Position numbers and translations under genes: made by a program. From Pelagicoccus mobilis (GTDB lineage Bacteria > Verrucomicrobiota > Verrucomicrobiia > Opitutales > Opitutaceae), in contig NZ_JAENIL010000022.1 in assembly GCF_016595505.1 (NCBI RefSeq), forward strand, positions 1 through 64,000: 64,000 nucleotides of DNA, written 5' to 3'. This document shows, piece by piece, positions 26,301 through 36,736 of this stretch. The notes under the pieces were generated by a model, which saw only the letters and a program-made list of their open reading frames with translations, had not been told where the DNA came from and made no database searches. Within the stretch, counting starts at the first letter, position 1, and each line of letters starts with the position of its first letter.

Positions 26301-29129
26301 CTACTCGCCGTACTCGGGCCAGAGATAAGCGATCAGCAGGTTCTTCATGTCAAAGTACCGCTTGGCAGCTCCCTGCGCCTCTCCCGGGTCAAAAGCCTTC
26401 ACTCGATCCGGAAAACTCAATATCTCGGAAAAGTCCCGCCCCTCCGAAACGACCCCAACGAGGTTTCGCATCCAGAAGCTGTTTTCCTTCAAGCCTCGCT
26501 CGTGCTCGCGCACATGCAGCTCTTTGACTTTCTGCACATTGGCTTCACGAGGGCCGTCTTCCTGCAGCGATATGATCTCAAACAATCCAAGCTGCACCAA
26601 TTGCTCCGCGTTCTCTGGATCACACGAAAAGCCAAAGCCCGTCGAATAAGAGCCCTCCGGAATTCTCCCCAGCGACCCAAATACGCTCACGCCATAAACG
26701 CCGCCGTTCTCCTCGCGCAAAACCTCACGCATTCGAATGTTCAATAGGCCTCGAGCAAAGGCCAAGGCATACCGATTTTCAGGAGACCACTCCGCATCGC
26801 CCGTGAAAAACAGGCGTACATTCGCCTTTTCCTCCAAGCCCTTCTTGACGTCGACGGACAAACGGCCGGACTTCGGCTTATCGTCCAAGGCGATCGCCTT
26901 CTCAGGTTCTCCGCCTCGCGTGGGCAGAGACGCCACATAAGTCTTTACCTGCTCCCGGAACGACTCGAGATCGATCGTACCTACGAAAACAAAAACGAAG
27001 TCGCCCGCGTTCTGGAAACGATCCTTGAAGATTTCCAGCGACAGACGCGCATCCATTTCTTCGAGACGCCCCAGGTTCAAAGGCTGATGGCGTGGGTGAT
27101 CGCCGTAGTAGGCTTCCTCGATCGCATCCTGGAATACCGCGCTCGGCGATTTGCTACGGTTCGCTACCACCTCCGACAAACGGTTCTTAACCGACTCAAA
27201 AGCCTTGGCCAAATCCTTCTCGTTCGGCTGCGTAATCTGCAGGTAGAGCAGCTTGAAAAAGTCCTCCAAGTCCTGAGGCGAACTCGATCCCGACAGGCTC
27301 TCGGACGTCGCCCCGATCGAAGGCGATAGCCTCAAAGCCTTACCCGCCAGCTTCTTCTCCAACTGGATCGTATTGAAAGGACCAACCCCCGCTTCCCCCA
27401 ACAACATCGTCGTCGTGAGAGAAGGGATAAACTCATCGTCCAACACCAGACTGCTTCCGCCTTCGCTAAACGCCGACATAAGCACCTGGTCGTTCTTGAA
27501 GTCGGTCGATTTGATGATCACACGCGCCCCATTCGAAAGCGTCCAGTCATGCACATCCACCTCTTCGTGGTAGGTTTCCGAGACGATCTCGCCCGGCACC
27601 GGCATCTCCGCAAGTAGCGGAGCATCGGATACATCGTCAACGTAAGCGCCCAAATCCATCGCGCGACCAGAGTCGATCGCGGCCAAAAGCTGATCCTCGC
27701 TCGGCAACTCGTAGCCCTCCCCTTCCGGAGCCGTAAAAAGGATCACGCGATTGCTTTCCTGCTTAAACGCGTCTCCTACCCGATTCACCTCTGCCACATC
27801 GAGATCCGCTAAAAACGCACGGGTCATATCCCTCTCCAGCTTTATCCCAGGAATCGGCTCATCGACCGTGAACGCCCTCGTGTATTCCGCAGCGAATACA
27901 GAAGACTGCGTGTTTTCACGCTCCTCGTAAGCCCGGTCCATACCACGAATCATGTCCGCCTTCACCCGATCCAGCTCGCTTTGGCTAAATCCCGCCTCGC
28001 TTGCGCGAGCGACTTCCGCAGCAAGATAACGGAGCCCTTCCTCAACCCGCCCTTGAAACAAGCCAGCTGACATCGCATAGGCCCGCTTTTCCCGCCCCAG
28101 GCGAGTGGAGCCCACGCTGGCGTTGATGTAGGGAGGCGTCGCGTCGAGCGTGCGCTCCCCAAGACGTTGGTTCAAAAGAGAGAAATAGATGCGTTCGATC
28201 AAATGCTGCCGGTAGTCCAGCGCCGTCTGGTCGCTCGCAGGATCGAGCTTGAGGTAGACGACTGCCGACATGCCGGTGATCTCAGGATCGGACACGATCG
28301 AAAACAAGGTCTCCTCATGATCCGGAACGCTAGAGTTTACCCGTTCCGGAGCTCCCTCCGGATTCTCCAATCGGGAAAAACGAGTGATGATCTGACGCTC
28401 CACTTCTTCCGCGTCAAAATCCCCCACCGCGATCACGGACATCAGGTTCGGACGGTACCACTTCTTGTAAAAGTCCACGAATCGCTCCGCTGGAGCATTT
28501 TGAACGACAAACATCGACCCGATCGGCAGACGCATCGCGTACCGGGAATTGTAGTAAACCAGCGGATACTGCTGATCTCGGATCCGCTGAGACGCCCCCT
28601 GGCCCGAACGCCACTCTTCGACGATCACGCCCCTTTCCGCTTCGATCTCAAACGGGTCGAGCGAGATGTTTGACGCCCAGTCCTCCAAAATCAAAAACGC
28701 CTTGTCCACCACATCCGGGTCATCCCAAGGCACCTCCAATTTGTAGATCGTCTGGTCAAACGAAGTGCTCGCATTCAAATGCTGCCCAAACCGCATCCCG
28801 ATGCTCTCCAGAAAATTCACCAGCTCCTGCTTGCGAAAATTCTTCGTCCCATTGAAGGCCATGTGCTCCAGAAAGTGGGCGATCCCGCGCTGGTCATCCT
28901 CTTCCTGCAAGGACCCCGCATTCACCACCAAACGCAACGACACTCGGTTCTCCGGACGCGAATTTTCCCGAATGTAGTAGCGGAGCCCGTTATCAAGCTC
29001 CCCCACTCGCACTTCCGGATCAACCGGCAACGGTCCCTCCAAATCGAAATCATCAGGAAGCTGAGCCCAAGCCCACACGGGCACGGCGAGAAACAAAAGC
29101 GAAAGGACAGGCGATTTTAGAAGCTGCAT
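26301..29129 (-). CDS. M16-family zinc peptidase (pitrilysin/insulinase type), two-domain
   Basis: A 942-residue secreted metallopeptidase. A signal peptide (MQLLKSPVLSLLFLAVPVWAWAQ) precedes an active M16 module with the inverted zinc motif HFLEH at residues 85-89 and the downstream Glu region EIEAERGVIVEEWRSG. A second M16 module (about 500-940) lacks the motif and is the usual inactive partner. A TTG start at 29153 is also in frame; the ATG at 29129 gives the better signal sequence. The family degrades peptides and small proteins in the periplasm or outside the cell. It is a single gene, divergent from the CobW-type gene. Confidence 0.9.
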   Translation of the reverse strand: MQLLKSPVLSLLFLAVPVWAWAQLPDDFDLEGPLPVDPEVRVGELDNGLRYYIRENSRPENRVSLRLVVNAGSLQEEDDQRGIAHFLEHMAFNGTKNFRKQELVNFLESIGMRFGQHLNASTSFDQTIYKLEVPWDDPDVVDKAFLILEDWASNISLDPFEIEAERGVIVEEWRSGQGASQRIRDQQYPLVYYNSRYAMRLPIGSMFVVQNAPAERFVDFYKKWYRPNLMSVIAVGDFDAEEVERQIITRFSRLENPEGAPERVNSSVPDHEETLFSIVSDPEITGMSAVVYLKLDPASDQTALDYRQHLIERIYFSLLNQRLGERTLDATPPYINASVGSTRLGREKRAYAMSAGLFQGRVEEGLRYLAAEVARASEAGFSQSELDRVKADMIRGMDRAYEERENTQSSVFAAEYTRAFTVDEPIPGIKLERDMTRAFLADLDVAEVNRVGDAFKQESNRVILFTAPEGEGYELPSEDQLLAAIDSGRAMDLGAYVDDVSDAPLLAEMPVPGEIVSETYHEEVDVHDWTLSNGARVIIKSTDFKNDQVLMSAFSEGGSSLVLDDEFIPSLTTTMLLGEAGVGPFNTIQLEKKLAGKALRLSPSIGATSESLSGSSSPQDLEDFFKLLYLQITQPNEKDLAKAFESVKNRLSEVVANRSKSPSAVFQDAIEEAYYGDHPRHQPLNLGRLEEMDARLSLEIFKDRFQNAGDFVFVFVGTIDLESFREQVKTYVASLPTRGGEPEKAIALDDKPKSGRLSVDVKKGLEEKANVRLFFTGDAEWSPENRYALAFARGLLNIRMREVLREENGGVYGVSVFGSLGRIPEGSYSTGFGFSCDPENAEQLVQLGLFEIISLQEDGPREANVQKVKELHVREHERGLKENSFWMRNLVGVVSEGRDFSEILSFPDRVKAFDPGEAQGAAKRYFDMKNLLIAYLWPEYGE

Positions 29130-29234
29130 GTAGTTAGATAGTACAAGGAACAACCCTTGAGCTAGAAAATCGATTTAGCAATTCGTTCCTTAAACCTTCC
29201 CTTTCGGGCCGCCACGCCTAAAACCAGAGCCTTC

Positions 29235-30479
29235 ATGTCCGAACAGCAGCCACAACTCGCCGTCACCGTCCTCTCCGGATTCCTCGGAGCAGGCAAAACC
29301 ACCCTGCTCAACCACCTTCTCAAGAACGCCAATGGCGAGCGTATCGCAGTGATCGTCAACGATATCGGCGAGGTAAACATCGACGCCTCCCTCATCCAAG
29401 GCGAAGTGCGCACCCTCGACGAAGGCCCTCAAAGCGAGGTCGTCGAGCTCTCCGGCGGCTGCATCTGCTGCACCATCCAAGGCGATCTCGCCCTCGCCGT
29501 CATGGACTTGGCGAAAAAGCGAAATATCGATCACATCATCATCGAGGCCACCGGCGTCGCCGAGCCGACCCAGATCGTGCACACCTTCCTGACCCCAGGT
29601 CCCAACGGGAAATCGCTCGAAGAAGTCGTCCGTATCGACTCTTTGGTTACCGTCATCGATTCCGCCTTTTTCCTCCGCGAGTGGAAAGCCAATCAAGCGA
29701 AAGGCGCCTCGCGCGAACTGCTTCGCCAACAGGATGAACGCCCCGTCTTCGAGCTGATCATCGAACAAATCGAATGCGCGGACCTACTGGTCATCAACAA
29801 GATAGATCAAGTAACCCCCGAGGAGCGAAGCGAAATCCGAGTCGTCCTCGACGAACTTAACCGCCGAGCCACAAAGCACGAATGCCAGGACGGGCAGTTG
29901 TCCAACCAAGCCGTTCTGCACAACCACGCCTTCGATCTCGACGCCACCCTCTCCGGAGCCAGCTGGCTGGAAAGCCTCAACAAAGAAGACCAAGACGCGG
30001 GTCCAGCCGACCCCGTGCAAGAACCCGTCCAATTCCGTTCCGTCAGCCCGAACCCCAGCTCCCTCATCCAGCCCAGCATTTCAAAAGCGCTCGACCCTAT
30101 CGCCAAGGCCAAGCAAGGGATCGTCACCCTCGTCTACCGAGCGCGCACTCCCTTCCAGGCCGACAAGTTCGCTCACATCATCAACAACTCGATCCCCGGC
30201 CTCCTGCGGGCCAAAGGCTACGCCTGGATCGAGGGAAACAACGAGCAAGTCGGCTTTCTCTCCATCGCCGGCTCGACAACCCGTTGCGACTTCATCGGCA
30301 GCTGGTGGATCACCGCCCTTGAAAAAGGCAACATCGACCGCTCCCAGATCCCCGCTGAAGTGGAACGCAAATGGGAATACCCCAACGGAGACCGCCGCCA
30401 GGAGCTCGTCTTCATCGGCTTCAACCTCGACCGCAAACGCCTCCAAGCCGAACTCGACGCCTGCCTCGTCGATGAATAG
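29235..30479 (+). CDS. CobW/COG0523-type G3E GTPase, putative metallochaperone
   Basis: A 414-residue GTPase of the CobW family. Walker [10 protein letters not shown] is at residues 15-23, the metal-binding CxCC motif (GGCICC) at 74-79, NKID at about 186, and a CobW C-terminal domain occupies about 290-410. COG0523 proteins hand zinc or other metals to client enzymes, often under zinc starvation, and GGCICC is the conserved ligand motif. No Zur box is evident in the 75-base divergent spacer. No client gene is apparent nearby; the amidohydrolase that follows on the other strand is a zinc-dependent enzyme family, but it does not share a transcript. Specific metal unknown. Confidence 0.85.
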   Translation: MSEQQPQLAVTVLSGFLGAGKTTLLNHLLKNANGERIAVIVNDIGEVNIDASLIQGEVRTLDEGPQSEVVELSGGCICCTIQGDLALAVMDLAKKRNIDHIIIEATGVAEPTQIVHTFLTPGPNGKSLEEVVRIDSLVTVIDSAFFLREWKANQAKGASRELLRQQDERPVFELIIEQIECADLLVINKIDQVTPEERSEIRVVLDELNRRATKHECQDGQLSNQAVLHNHAFDLDATLSGASWLESLNKEDQDAGPADPVQEPVQFRSVSPNPSSLIQPSISKALDPIAKAKQGIVTLVYRARTPFQADKFAHIINNSIPGLLRAKGYAWIEGNNEQVGFLSIAGSTTRCDFIGSWWITALEKGNIDRSQIPAEVERKWEYPNGDRRQELVFIGFNLDRKRLQAELDACLVDE

Positions 30480-30532
30480 AGCACTTTTCTTTTAAACAGT
30501 CGCACTTCACTTCACGCATCTTAAAGTGGGAA

Positions 30533-30547
30533 GCGGCCTTGTGCCGC
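30533..30547. repeat. GCGGC/GCCGC hairpin in a convergent spacer
   Basis: GCGGC (30533-30537) pairs with GCCGC (30543-30547) around CTTGT, with GAA/TTC-like flanks adding weak pairs. It lies between the ends of the CobW-type gene and the amidohydrolase gene. With no T-tract it may be a factor-dependent terminator or another dispersed palindrome of the type seen elsewhere in the window. Confidence 0.35.
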
Positions 30548-30608
30548 GATTCTCAGGGCCTAAACAAAAGAAAAATGCTCTAGTCCTCGAGCGAGGGTAT
30601 TCCTCGTA

Positions 30609-31685
30609 TCACATTCCCAAATACCGTCCGCTGTCCTCGAACGCAGAGCAAGGCACGCCGAGGGCATGCTTCAAACGCACATCCCGATCCCATGGATTGC
30701 GGGTACGCGAGATCGACCACATTTGCGAAAGGGTCAGACGGAGCGGATACAGCCACGGCGACACCATCGGCGTATTCGTCAGCGGATGGTCCGTTCCATA
30801 AAGCAGACGCCCTTTCAGCCGTTCGTCCCGCAACACCTTGGGCAGATAGCGTTTCCGATTGAATTGAGTAAGAGTGGATATGTCAGCCACCAGATTCGGG
30901 TACTTCGGCATCATCTCCAGCAAGCGTTCCACATTGCACTGCCCCTCGGAAACTCCCGCGCTCGCGACGTGGGCCGCGATCACCTTCACCCCCAGACTCA
31001 GCGGCAACTCAAGCCGCCGCGGGTCGCCAAGAGCATTGTCGGTCCGCGAAAACGAGTCCTCGTCTCCCGTATGCGTCAGCAAAGGCAAGTCCAGCTCCAC
31101 CAGTTTCCGGTAGTAAGGAGCGAAGGACTCGTCACCCGGGTCGATTCCCTGGATATTCGGTAGCCACTTCACCAATACAGCCCCATTTTCCTTCGACCAC
31201 TCCAGCTCCTCCAAGGCATCCAACCGAAACGGATGCACGCTCGCCCCAAACGCCAGGTTGCCCAAGCCACGCACCGACTCGCCCACAAACCGATTCGGAA
31301 CGAACACCTCAAGAGCGGCTTCGTCCAAATCGCCCTTCCGATCGTAGGGCGCATCCATCGCCAGGATGACTGCTCGCTCCACATGGGTCGACTCCGCGAT
31401 CGATTGGCTGATGCCTTTCATGATCGAGACGTCGCCCCCCTCTTCCAACTCCGATTTGCTGCTGCCAAAAATCTTGAGATACACCCCGAACCTCCAACTC
31501 GAGCGCAAGGCCTCCGAAATCCTCGCCCCGCTACCGCCAGCCCCAATCCCCGCCGTGTGGCAATGCATGTCCACCACCCCCTTGGGGAGCTCCTCATCCG
31601 GCGGGCAAATCGGCCCCTTGAATCGCAGCGCTCGAAGACCGAACCCCAAAACAAAAAAGACGAGCAAACAGAGGGGAAACAGCAT
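30609..31685 (-). CDS. Membrane-anchored amidohydrolase-family protein
   Basis: A 358-residue protein with an N-terminal hydrophobic anchor (PLCLLVFFVLGFGL) followed by an amidohydrolase-type TIM barrel. The first metal motif reads DMHCHTAG (HxH at about 40-42). Other metal-site positions are suggested by ASVHPFR, LLTHTGDED, VIAAHVAS and LLYGTDHPL, in the usual strand order for amidohydrolase_2/TatD-like enzymes. Substrate is unknown. Being anchored at the membrane is unusual for this superfamily, and the domain probably faces the periplasm. Confidence 0.7.
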   Translation of the reverse strand: MLFPLCLLVFFVLGFGLRALRFKGPICPPDEELPKGVVDMHCHTAGIGAGGSGARISEALRSSWRFGVYLKIFGSSKSELEEGGDVSIMKGISQSIAESTHVERAVILAMDAPYDRKGDLDEAALEVFVPNRFVGESVRGLGNLAFGASVHPFRLDALEELEWSKENGAVLVKWLPNIQGIDPGDESFAPYYRKLVELDLPLLTHTGDEDSFSRTDNALGDPRRLELPLSLGVKVIAAHVASAGVSEGQCNVERLLEMMPKYPNLVADISTLTQFNRKRYLPKVLRDERLKGRLLYGTDHPLTNTPMVSPWLYPLRLTLSQMWSISRTRNPWDRDVRLKHALGVPCSAFEDSGRYLGM

Positions 31686-31949
31686 TAAGCAATTCTCAGA
31701 AGTAGCAGCCCCAGTTCAAGCCACCAATACGACCCGAAAAACTTTAAACGATCACGCGGGAAATTGCTCGCGATCCGACCGCTTTTTCGCACTCAATTGC
31801 ACCCTCTCCTAAGGGTAAGTGCCAACCGACAACGCCCTAGGATTCAAAATGCAAATCTCCAACGAATTCGGCAAAGGCAGGAAAACCTACGTCTCGACGA
31901 CACCCCGCCCCGCCAATCCTGATCCAATCTCCTCTTCCAACCGATCCTG

Positions 31950-32501
31950 ATGGGACCCTTCGCACGCGATTTGAGAGCGCTCGTCGCAATCGCTTGCTTG
32001 CTTCTCGGCAAGCTCGTCGCGCCCACGCATGCCCAGCCAGTCGAGCAAGCGACCATCGAAGCCGCCATCACCCTGCAAATCCTCAGCTTTACCGAATGGC
32101 CAGAGTCCGACGGTTCGACCGTCAGGAAAATCGGGATCTACGAGTCGGACGAACACTTTGAAGCCTTTCGCAAGCTCGCCCAAAACGAACGCTACCAAGG
32201 CAGATTCGCCATCGAAACGGTCGACTCCGAGCTCGAAGATTCAGACCTCTCCCAACTCGACGCCATTTTCTTTCCCCGCCCCCAATACACCGCGATCCCC
32301 CGCATCGTTCGAAAAACCGAAAACCAAGCGCTTGTCCTGATCGGAGCCTTCGACGGCTTCCTCGAACAAGGAGGCATGGTGAAGCTCGTCAAGAGCCAGA
32401 AGAAACTAGGATTCGAGATCCAGCTCGAAAACTCAAACCGCCGCGGCATCCAATACCGAGCCAAGCTGCTCCGCCTCGCGGCCAAGATCATCAAAGAATG
32501 A
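31950..32501 (+). CDS. yfiR: YfiR-family periplasmic regulatory protein (DUF4154)
   Basis: A 183-residue exported protein. A signal peptide (up to about THAQ, residue 28) is followed by the YfiR domain with ILSFTEWPES near the start, IGIYES, AIFFPR in the middle, and the closing GFEIQLENSNRRGIQYRAKLLRLA. In Pseudomonas, YfiR is a periplasmic repressor of a membrane enzyme with a CHASE8 sensor. Here the stop overlaps the start of a hybrid histidine kinase (ATGA) that also has a CHASE8-like sensor, so YfiR likely controls that kinase. The 263 bases upstream hold no gene. Confidence 0.85.
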   Translation: MGPFARDLRALVAIACLLLGKLVAPTHAQPVEQATIEAAITLQILSFTEWPESDGSTVRKIGIYESDEHFEAFRKLAQNERYQGRFAIETVDSELEDSDLSQLDAIFFPRPQYTAIPRIVRKTENQALVLIGAFDGFLEQGGMVKLVKSQKKLGFEIQLENSNRRGIQYRAKLLRLAAKIIKE

Positions 32502-34420
32502 GCGAAACTACCCCACAAAGAAACGCTTTCGCGAAGATCTATAGCCAGCTCTCCATCCGCAAGAAGCTCGTCGTCCTCATCGCAGGCGTCGCCGGCTTCG
32601 TCACGGTGCTCGCCATGCTGCTCTCCTTCTTCATCGAGCTAAACCTCTTCAAAACCCGACTGCTCGAAGAATACCAAGCCACCGCCCGCATGACCGCCGG
32701 CAACCTCGACGCCGCCATCATCTTCAACGACCAACGCGACGCTAGCGACGTCCTCTCCGTTCTCTCCGTCCAATCTTATATCGAATCCGCCGGCGTCTAT
32801 CTCGACGACGGAACCGTCTTCACCTCCTACACCAACGAAGAGTTAGAGCTGCCCCCCTCCATCCCTCCCCTCGACGTCGAAACCGGATTTAGCGACGGCA
32901 AAATCCTGATCAAAGAACCGATTTTCGACAGCGGCGTCCTCATCGCCCACCTCGTGCTCAAAGCAAGTCAAGGCGAGCTCAACGCCTTCAAGTTCGCCCA
33001 CAGCACCCTCTTCGTCAGCCTGCTCGTCGGGGCCATCGCCACCGCCATACTCCTCGCCAAACGGCTCGGTTCACACGTATCCAGACCCGTTATCGAACTC
33101 GCTGAAACCGCTCGCCGCATCACCGAGTTTCAAGACGTATCCTCACGTCAAAAACGTATCAGCGAAGACGAGACAGGCCAGCTGGTCGACGCCTTCAACG
33201 AGATGCTCGAGCAAATCGAAAAACGCTCGATCGCCCTCGTCCAAGCCAAAGAGACCGCCGAAGCCTCCAACCGAGCAAAAGACGATTTCCTCTCCGTCAT
33301 CAGCCACGAGCTACGCACCCCGCTCAATCCAATTATCGGATACGTCGAGATTCTGTTGCGCAACGCGTCATCCGAAAACGACCGCAAACAGCTCTCCCTC
33401 GTCAAGCAATACGCCGAACACCTGCAGAATCTCATCGATCGCGTCATCGACTTCAGTCGCTTCGAAAGAGGCTCCATCCTCGTCAATAGCGAACCCGTCA
33501 ACTACAAGCGACTCTGCCAAAACGTCCTGAGCCTACTCGACCAGCAGGCTCAGACCAAAGGGCTCCAACTCCTCTGCCACCACCAGCATTCCCCACAAGA
33601 ACTCGTAGAGACAAACACCCTAAGGACCGACCGGATCAAGCTACAGCAAATCGTACTAAACCTCGTCTCAAACGCGCTCAAGTTCACCGAATCAGGCTCC
33701 ATCACACTAACCACCATCCTCTCGAAAGAAGAGGGCGCACCTCATAAACTACGTATCGAAGTAGAGGATACCGGAATTGGAATCGCCCCCGGCGACCGCG
33801 ACACCGTCTTTAAGCCATTCTCCCAAATCGACTCCAGCCTCACCCGCCAATACAGCGGCATGGGCCTCGGCCTCGCCATCACCCAGCGAATCGTGCAAGT
33901 GCTCGGCGGAACAATCGACTTCGAAAGCGAAACCGACAAAGGCACCACCTTCTGGCTCGAAATCCCGGTCTCCCCCACCGACGAGATCGATCCCGATCCA
34001 AGCATCGCCCCAAGCGTCCCCGAACCAGATCCAGAACAGGAAGCCAAGATTCTCCTCGTCGACGATCAGCTCGTAAACCTCGAGCTCGGCGAGTCCCTGC
34101 TCACCAGCTGCGGCCACCAAGTCGTCTGCGCCCGCAGCGGAGCCGATGCCATCAAGTACGTGCAAAGCGAAAGCTTCGACCTCATCATCCTGGACATAAA
34201 AATGCCCCGGATGAATGGATACGAAACCGCCAAGGAAATCAGAAAGCTCGAGAGCGACTCCGAACGCACACCAATCATCGCCCTCACCGCTCATGTCACC
34301 ACCCGAGGCAACGAACAATGCCTAGAGGCCGGCATGGACGACCTGCTCTCCAAACCGTTCAACACCGAACGGCTAAACCAGATCACAAACAAGTGGCTCA
34401 ACCGAAGCCAAACGAATTAA
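32498..34420 (+). CDS. Hybrid sensor histidine kinase with response-regulator receiver
   Basis: A 640-residue membrane kinase. TM1 is at about residues 23-48. A CHASE8-like periplasmic sensor (LLEEYQATARMTAGNLDAAI, about 55-160) is followed by TM2 (168-188), HAMP (about 190-240), a DHp helix with H270 in SVISHELRTPLNP, a HATPase domain (DTGIGI and GMGLGLAI boxes near 424 and 454), a Pro/Asp-rich linker, and a receiver domain with D566 in LDIKMP. The gene is translationally coupled to yfiR, and a TonB-receptor gene converges on it. YfiR normally pairs with a CHASE8 diguanylate cyclase; here the output is phosphorelay. Downstream partners are not in this cluster. Confidence 0.92.
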   Translation: MSETTPQRNAFAKIYSQLSIRKKLVVLIAGVAGFVTVLAMLLSFFIELNLFKTRLLEEYQATARMTAGNLDAAIIFNDQRDASDVLSVLSVQSYIESAGVYLDDGTVFTSYTNEELELPPSIPPLDVETGFSDGKILIKEPIFDSGVLIAHLVLKASQGELNAFKFAHSTLFVSLLVGAIATAILLAKRLGSHVSRPVIELAETARRITEFQDVSSRQKRISEDETGQLVDAFNEMLEQIEKRSIALVQAKETAEASNRAKDDFLSVISHELRTPLNPIIGYVEILLRNASSENDRKQLSLVKQYAEHLQNLIDRVIDFSRFERGSILVNSEPVNYKRLCQNVLSLLDQQAQTKGLQLLCHHQHSPQELVETNTLRTDRIKLQQIVLNLVSNALKFTESGSITLTTILSKEEGAPHKLRIEVEDTGIGIAPGDRDTVFKPFSQIDSSLTRQYSGMGLGLAITQRIVQVLGGTIDFESETDKGTTFWLEIPVSPTDEIDPDPSIAPSVPEPDPEQEAKILLVDDQLVNLELGESLLTSCGHQVVCARSGADAIKYVQSESFDLIILDIKMPRMNGYETAKEIRKLESDSERTPIIALTAHVTTRGNEQCLEAGMDDLLSKPFNTERLNQITNKWLNRSQTN

Positions 34421-34429
34421 CAGAGTCTG

Positions 34430-36523
34430 CTAGAAGCGCAGCCCCGCGGAGACATCGATTCGGCGACCATGCCCGATCGTGCCCCGATCCAAGAGAAGAC
34501 CATTGATAGGATTATTTGGATAGCGTACTTCAGAATCGAATACGTTCCTTACGTGTAAGTTCAGGAATACACTCTTCCAGACCTTGTCCAAACGGGCATT
34601 CAGATCGACCAGAAAATAGTCGTCCGAGGTATCCCCGAAATAGCCGCCCGCCACCAGAGGAGACCCTAGCGTATCCAGATTATAGAACGGCCTCATTTCG
34701 TCCACATACTGTCCAAGGGCAGAAGCGGAGAAATTACCTTCGCGATACGAGAGCTTAGCATGGGCTACAATTTCCGGAGAATAAGACAGCGTTTCATCAG
34801 GCGTCGCATCGCTTTCCGAATCCTGCCAGGTCACGCCAAACTCACCTCGCACCCGTTCCGAAAACTCCTGACGCGCCAATAGTTCGATCCCGATCGAATC
34901 CGCCTCGCCCCCAAAGATCCGGTCCATGTCGACCAGACCGGAAGGAGTGACATCCAGCGTTTCGATGAGCAGATCGCTCAGCGAGTTGTAGAACAACGAC
35001 ACGCTCACCAAGCTCGCTTCACTCGCCCAGCTGTAATTGACCTCCGCAGTTCGAATCTTCTCGTTGCTGAAATTCCGAGCGTTGAAGGCGGGGATCTTTG
35101 TCGCATCCCCAACCATGAACTTTAAAACATCGGAATCATTGGGCTGATAAATCAAAGAGGCGCGCGGGGTCCCGTTTTGGAAACCGCCGTTTGGACCGCT
35201 CGGAAGAGGCGTCCCGTCAATCGGCTCGTCAACAAACACAAAGCGATCAAACGAGCCCATCTCCTCAAGACGATAGCCCGCCACAAGCTTCCACGCGTCC
35301 GACAGATCGTAGTTCAGCTGCCCAAAGAAGGAGTGCATGTCTCGATCATCGATCACCACCGACTCATTGATCAATCCCACCGCCGGCACATCCGTGTACT
35401 CCAAAAAGTTCTGCATACGCTGGTAGTTCACTCCCAGCAAAAACCTCAGCTTCTCACCCGAATCGTAGGTCAGCAGGGACTCCAGCTCCCAGTTATCAAA
35501 ATCCCTCGAGTTCAAACCATAGAACCCCGGGAACAACGCATCGAAGTATTCCTCATGGTAATACGAAAAGTACGTCAGCTTCGTATCCCAACTGTAGTCG
35601 CCCAGAGGCACATCGGCCCCCACCATGATTCGCTCCAGCTCCGAGTCCCGCAAATTCCCCTCATCCACCGCAGGAAATCCGGAGAACGATTCGATCTCCG
35701 ACTTGTTCAGCGTGTAATCGAGATAGAACTGCTTCCAAGCCGCGGACACTTGGAAGAAAGCACGCTCCTTCTCCAAACGCCCGTCAAGCGAGCTGTTATC
35801 CGCACTCACCCCAAAATTCGGCAACAACATCGAACGGACAGGCCCTACCATGTCCAACAGGTCATAGTCATAGCTATCCGTTTCCGTATATCCGAAATTC
35901 ATGATAACATGATAGTCGTCACCAAATTCCGAATACCTTCCAGACACACGAGTCGTATCGTTGCTCCCGTGCGAGACGCTTAGCTGATCATCACTGTAGG
36001 AGCCGTCGGTAATAATGTTGATCGCTCCAAAAAACGCCCCGTTTCCATAAACGACACTGTTTGGCCCCTTCGAAACCTCGATGCGGTCGATGGCCTCCAC
36101 CGGGACATTGATCCCCTCCATCGGAGTCGTGAACAGATCCGGCCTCATCTGCGGCACACCATTCACCAAAATAGCCAGCCCACTGTTTTGATCCCGGCTG
36201 TTCCAATAACCTCGAACCCCAAAGTTGCCGCCAACACCGGTGTAGTTGTCGATGTTGTAGAATCCCGGGACATTCGTCAGCACCTCAGTCAAATCTTGGT
36301 AGCCAAAAGTCTCGATGTCGTCCCGCGTCACCAGATAAATGCTGGCCGGCGTATCGCGAATCGCCTCCGGCACCTTGCCAGGAGTCGTCACCTCCACTTC
36401 CATTAACTGGTCCAAAGACAACGAGGCGATATCCATTTCAGAACCGAACAAAGAAAACGGACAACAAATGATAGCGGCAGACTTCAAACTGCCCAAAAAC
36501 AGGTTACGAATCGACTCAATCAT
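34430..36523 (-). CDS. TonB-dependent outer-membrane receptor (ordinary length)
   Basis: A 697-residue receptor with a signal sequence, a short N-terminal extension (SLDQLMEVEVTTPGK, typical of the colicin I/FhuE-like group paired with sensory genes), a plug domain (about 45-165, VSKGPNSVVYGNGAFFGAINII) and a 22-stranded barrel. It ends VDVSAGLRF. The protein converges with the YfiR/kinase operon nine bases from its stop. Such trios of YfiR, sensor kinase and receptor occur in many Gram-negatives, which suggests that the receptor and the kinase respond to the same envelope ligand. Ligand unknown. No cobalamin riboswitch or other leader is visible upstream. Confidence 0.88.
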   Translation of the reverse strand: MIESIRNLFLGSLKSAAIICCPFSLFGSEMDIASLSLDQLMEVEVTTPGKVPEAIRDTPASIYLVTRDDIETFGYQDLTEVLTNVPGFYNIDNYTGVGGNFGVRGYWNSRDQNSGLAILVNGVPQMRPDLFTTPMEGINVPVEAIDRIEVSKGPNSVVYGNGAFFGAINIITDGSYSDDQLSVSHGSNDTTRVSGRYSEFGDDYHVIMNFGYTETDSYDYDLLDMVGPVRSMLLPNFGVSADNSSLDGRLEKERAFFQVSAAWKQFYLDYTLNKSEIESFSGFPAVDEGNLRDSELERIMVGADVPLGDYSWDTKLTYFSYYHEEYFDALFPGFYGLNSRDFDNWELESLLTYDSGEKLRFLLGVNYQRMQNFLEYTDVPAVGLINESVVIDDRDMHSFFGQLNYDLSDAWKLVAGYRLEEMGSFDRFVFVDEPIDGTPLPSGPNGGFQNGTPRASLIYQPNDSDVLKFMVGDATKIPAFNARNFSNEKIRTAEVNYSWASEASLVSVSLFYNSLSDLLIETLDVTPSGLVDMDRIFGGEADSIGIELLARQEFSERVRGEFGVTWQDSESDATPDETLSYSPEIVAHAKLSYREGNFSASALGQYVDEMRPFYNLDTLGSPLVAGGYFGDTSDDYFLVDLNARLDKVWKSVFLNLHVRNVFDSEVRYPNNPINGLLLDRGTIGHGRRIDVSAGLRF

Positions 36524-36736
36524 GGCACTAACGAGGATGCACTAAGGGAGCTTAGCGCTACCAAATCAGGACCCAAGCGTGCCCGATGACAAGAACCCAC
36601 TGTCCCCCTGTAGACGATCCCTAAGTAGCTTGCCCAGTCCCGCGCCCCCCCTCAAACGCTTCCAGACTCGACACTTTCAAGCCAAGCCCTTAGCAAAGAA
36701 ACGCTTACCTAGTTCCAACTCAAACCACCAACTCGT

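Noticed and set aside
30526-30801. 91-residue frame between the CobW-type and amidohydrolase genes
   Set aside because: It mostly overlaps the amidohydrolase and has no protein-like features.
34430-36560. Cobalamin riboswitch upstream of the TonB receptor
   Set aside because: The short leader holds no B12-box-like sequence; no riboswitch could be recognised.
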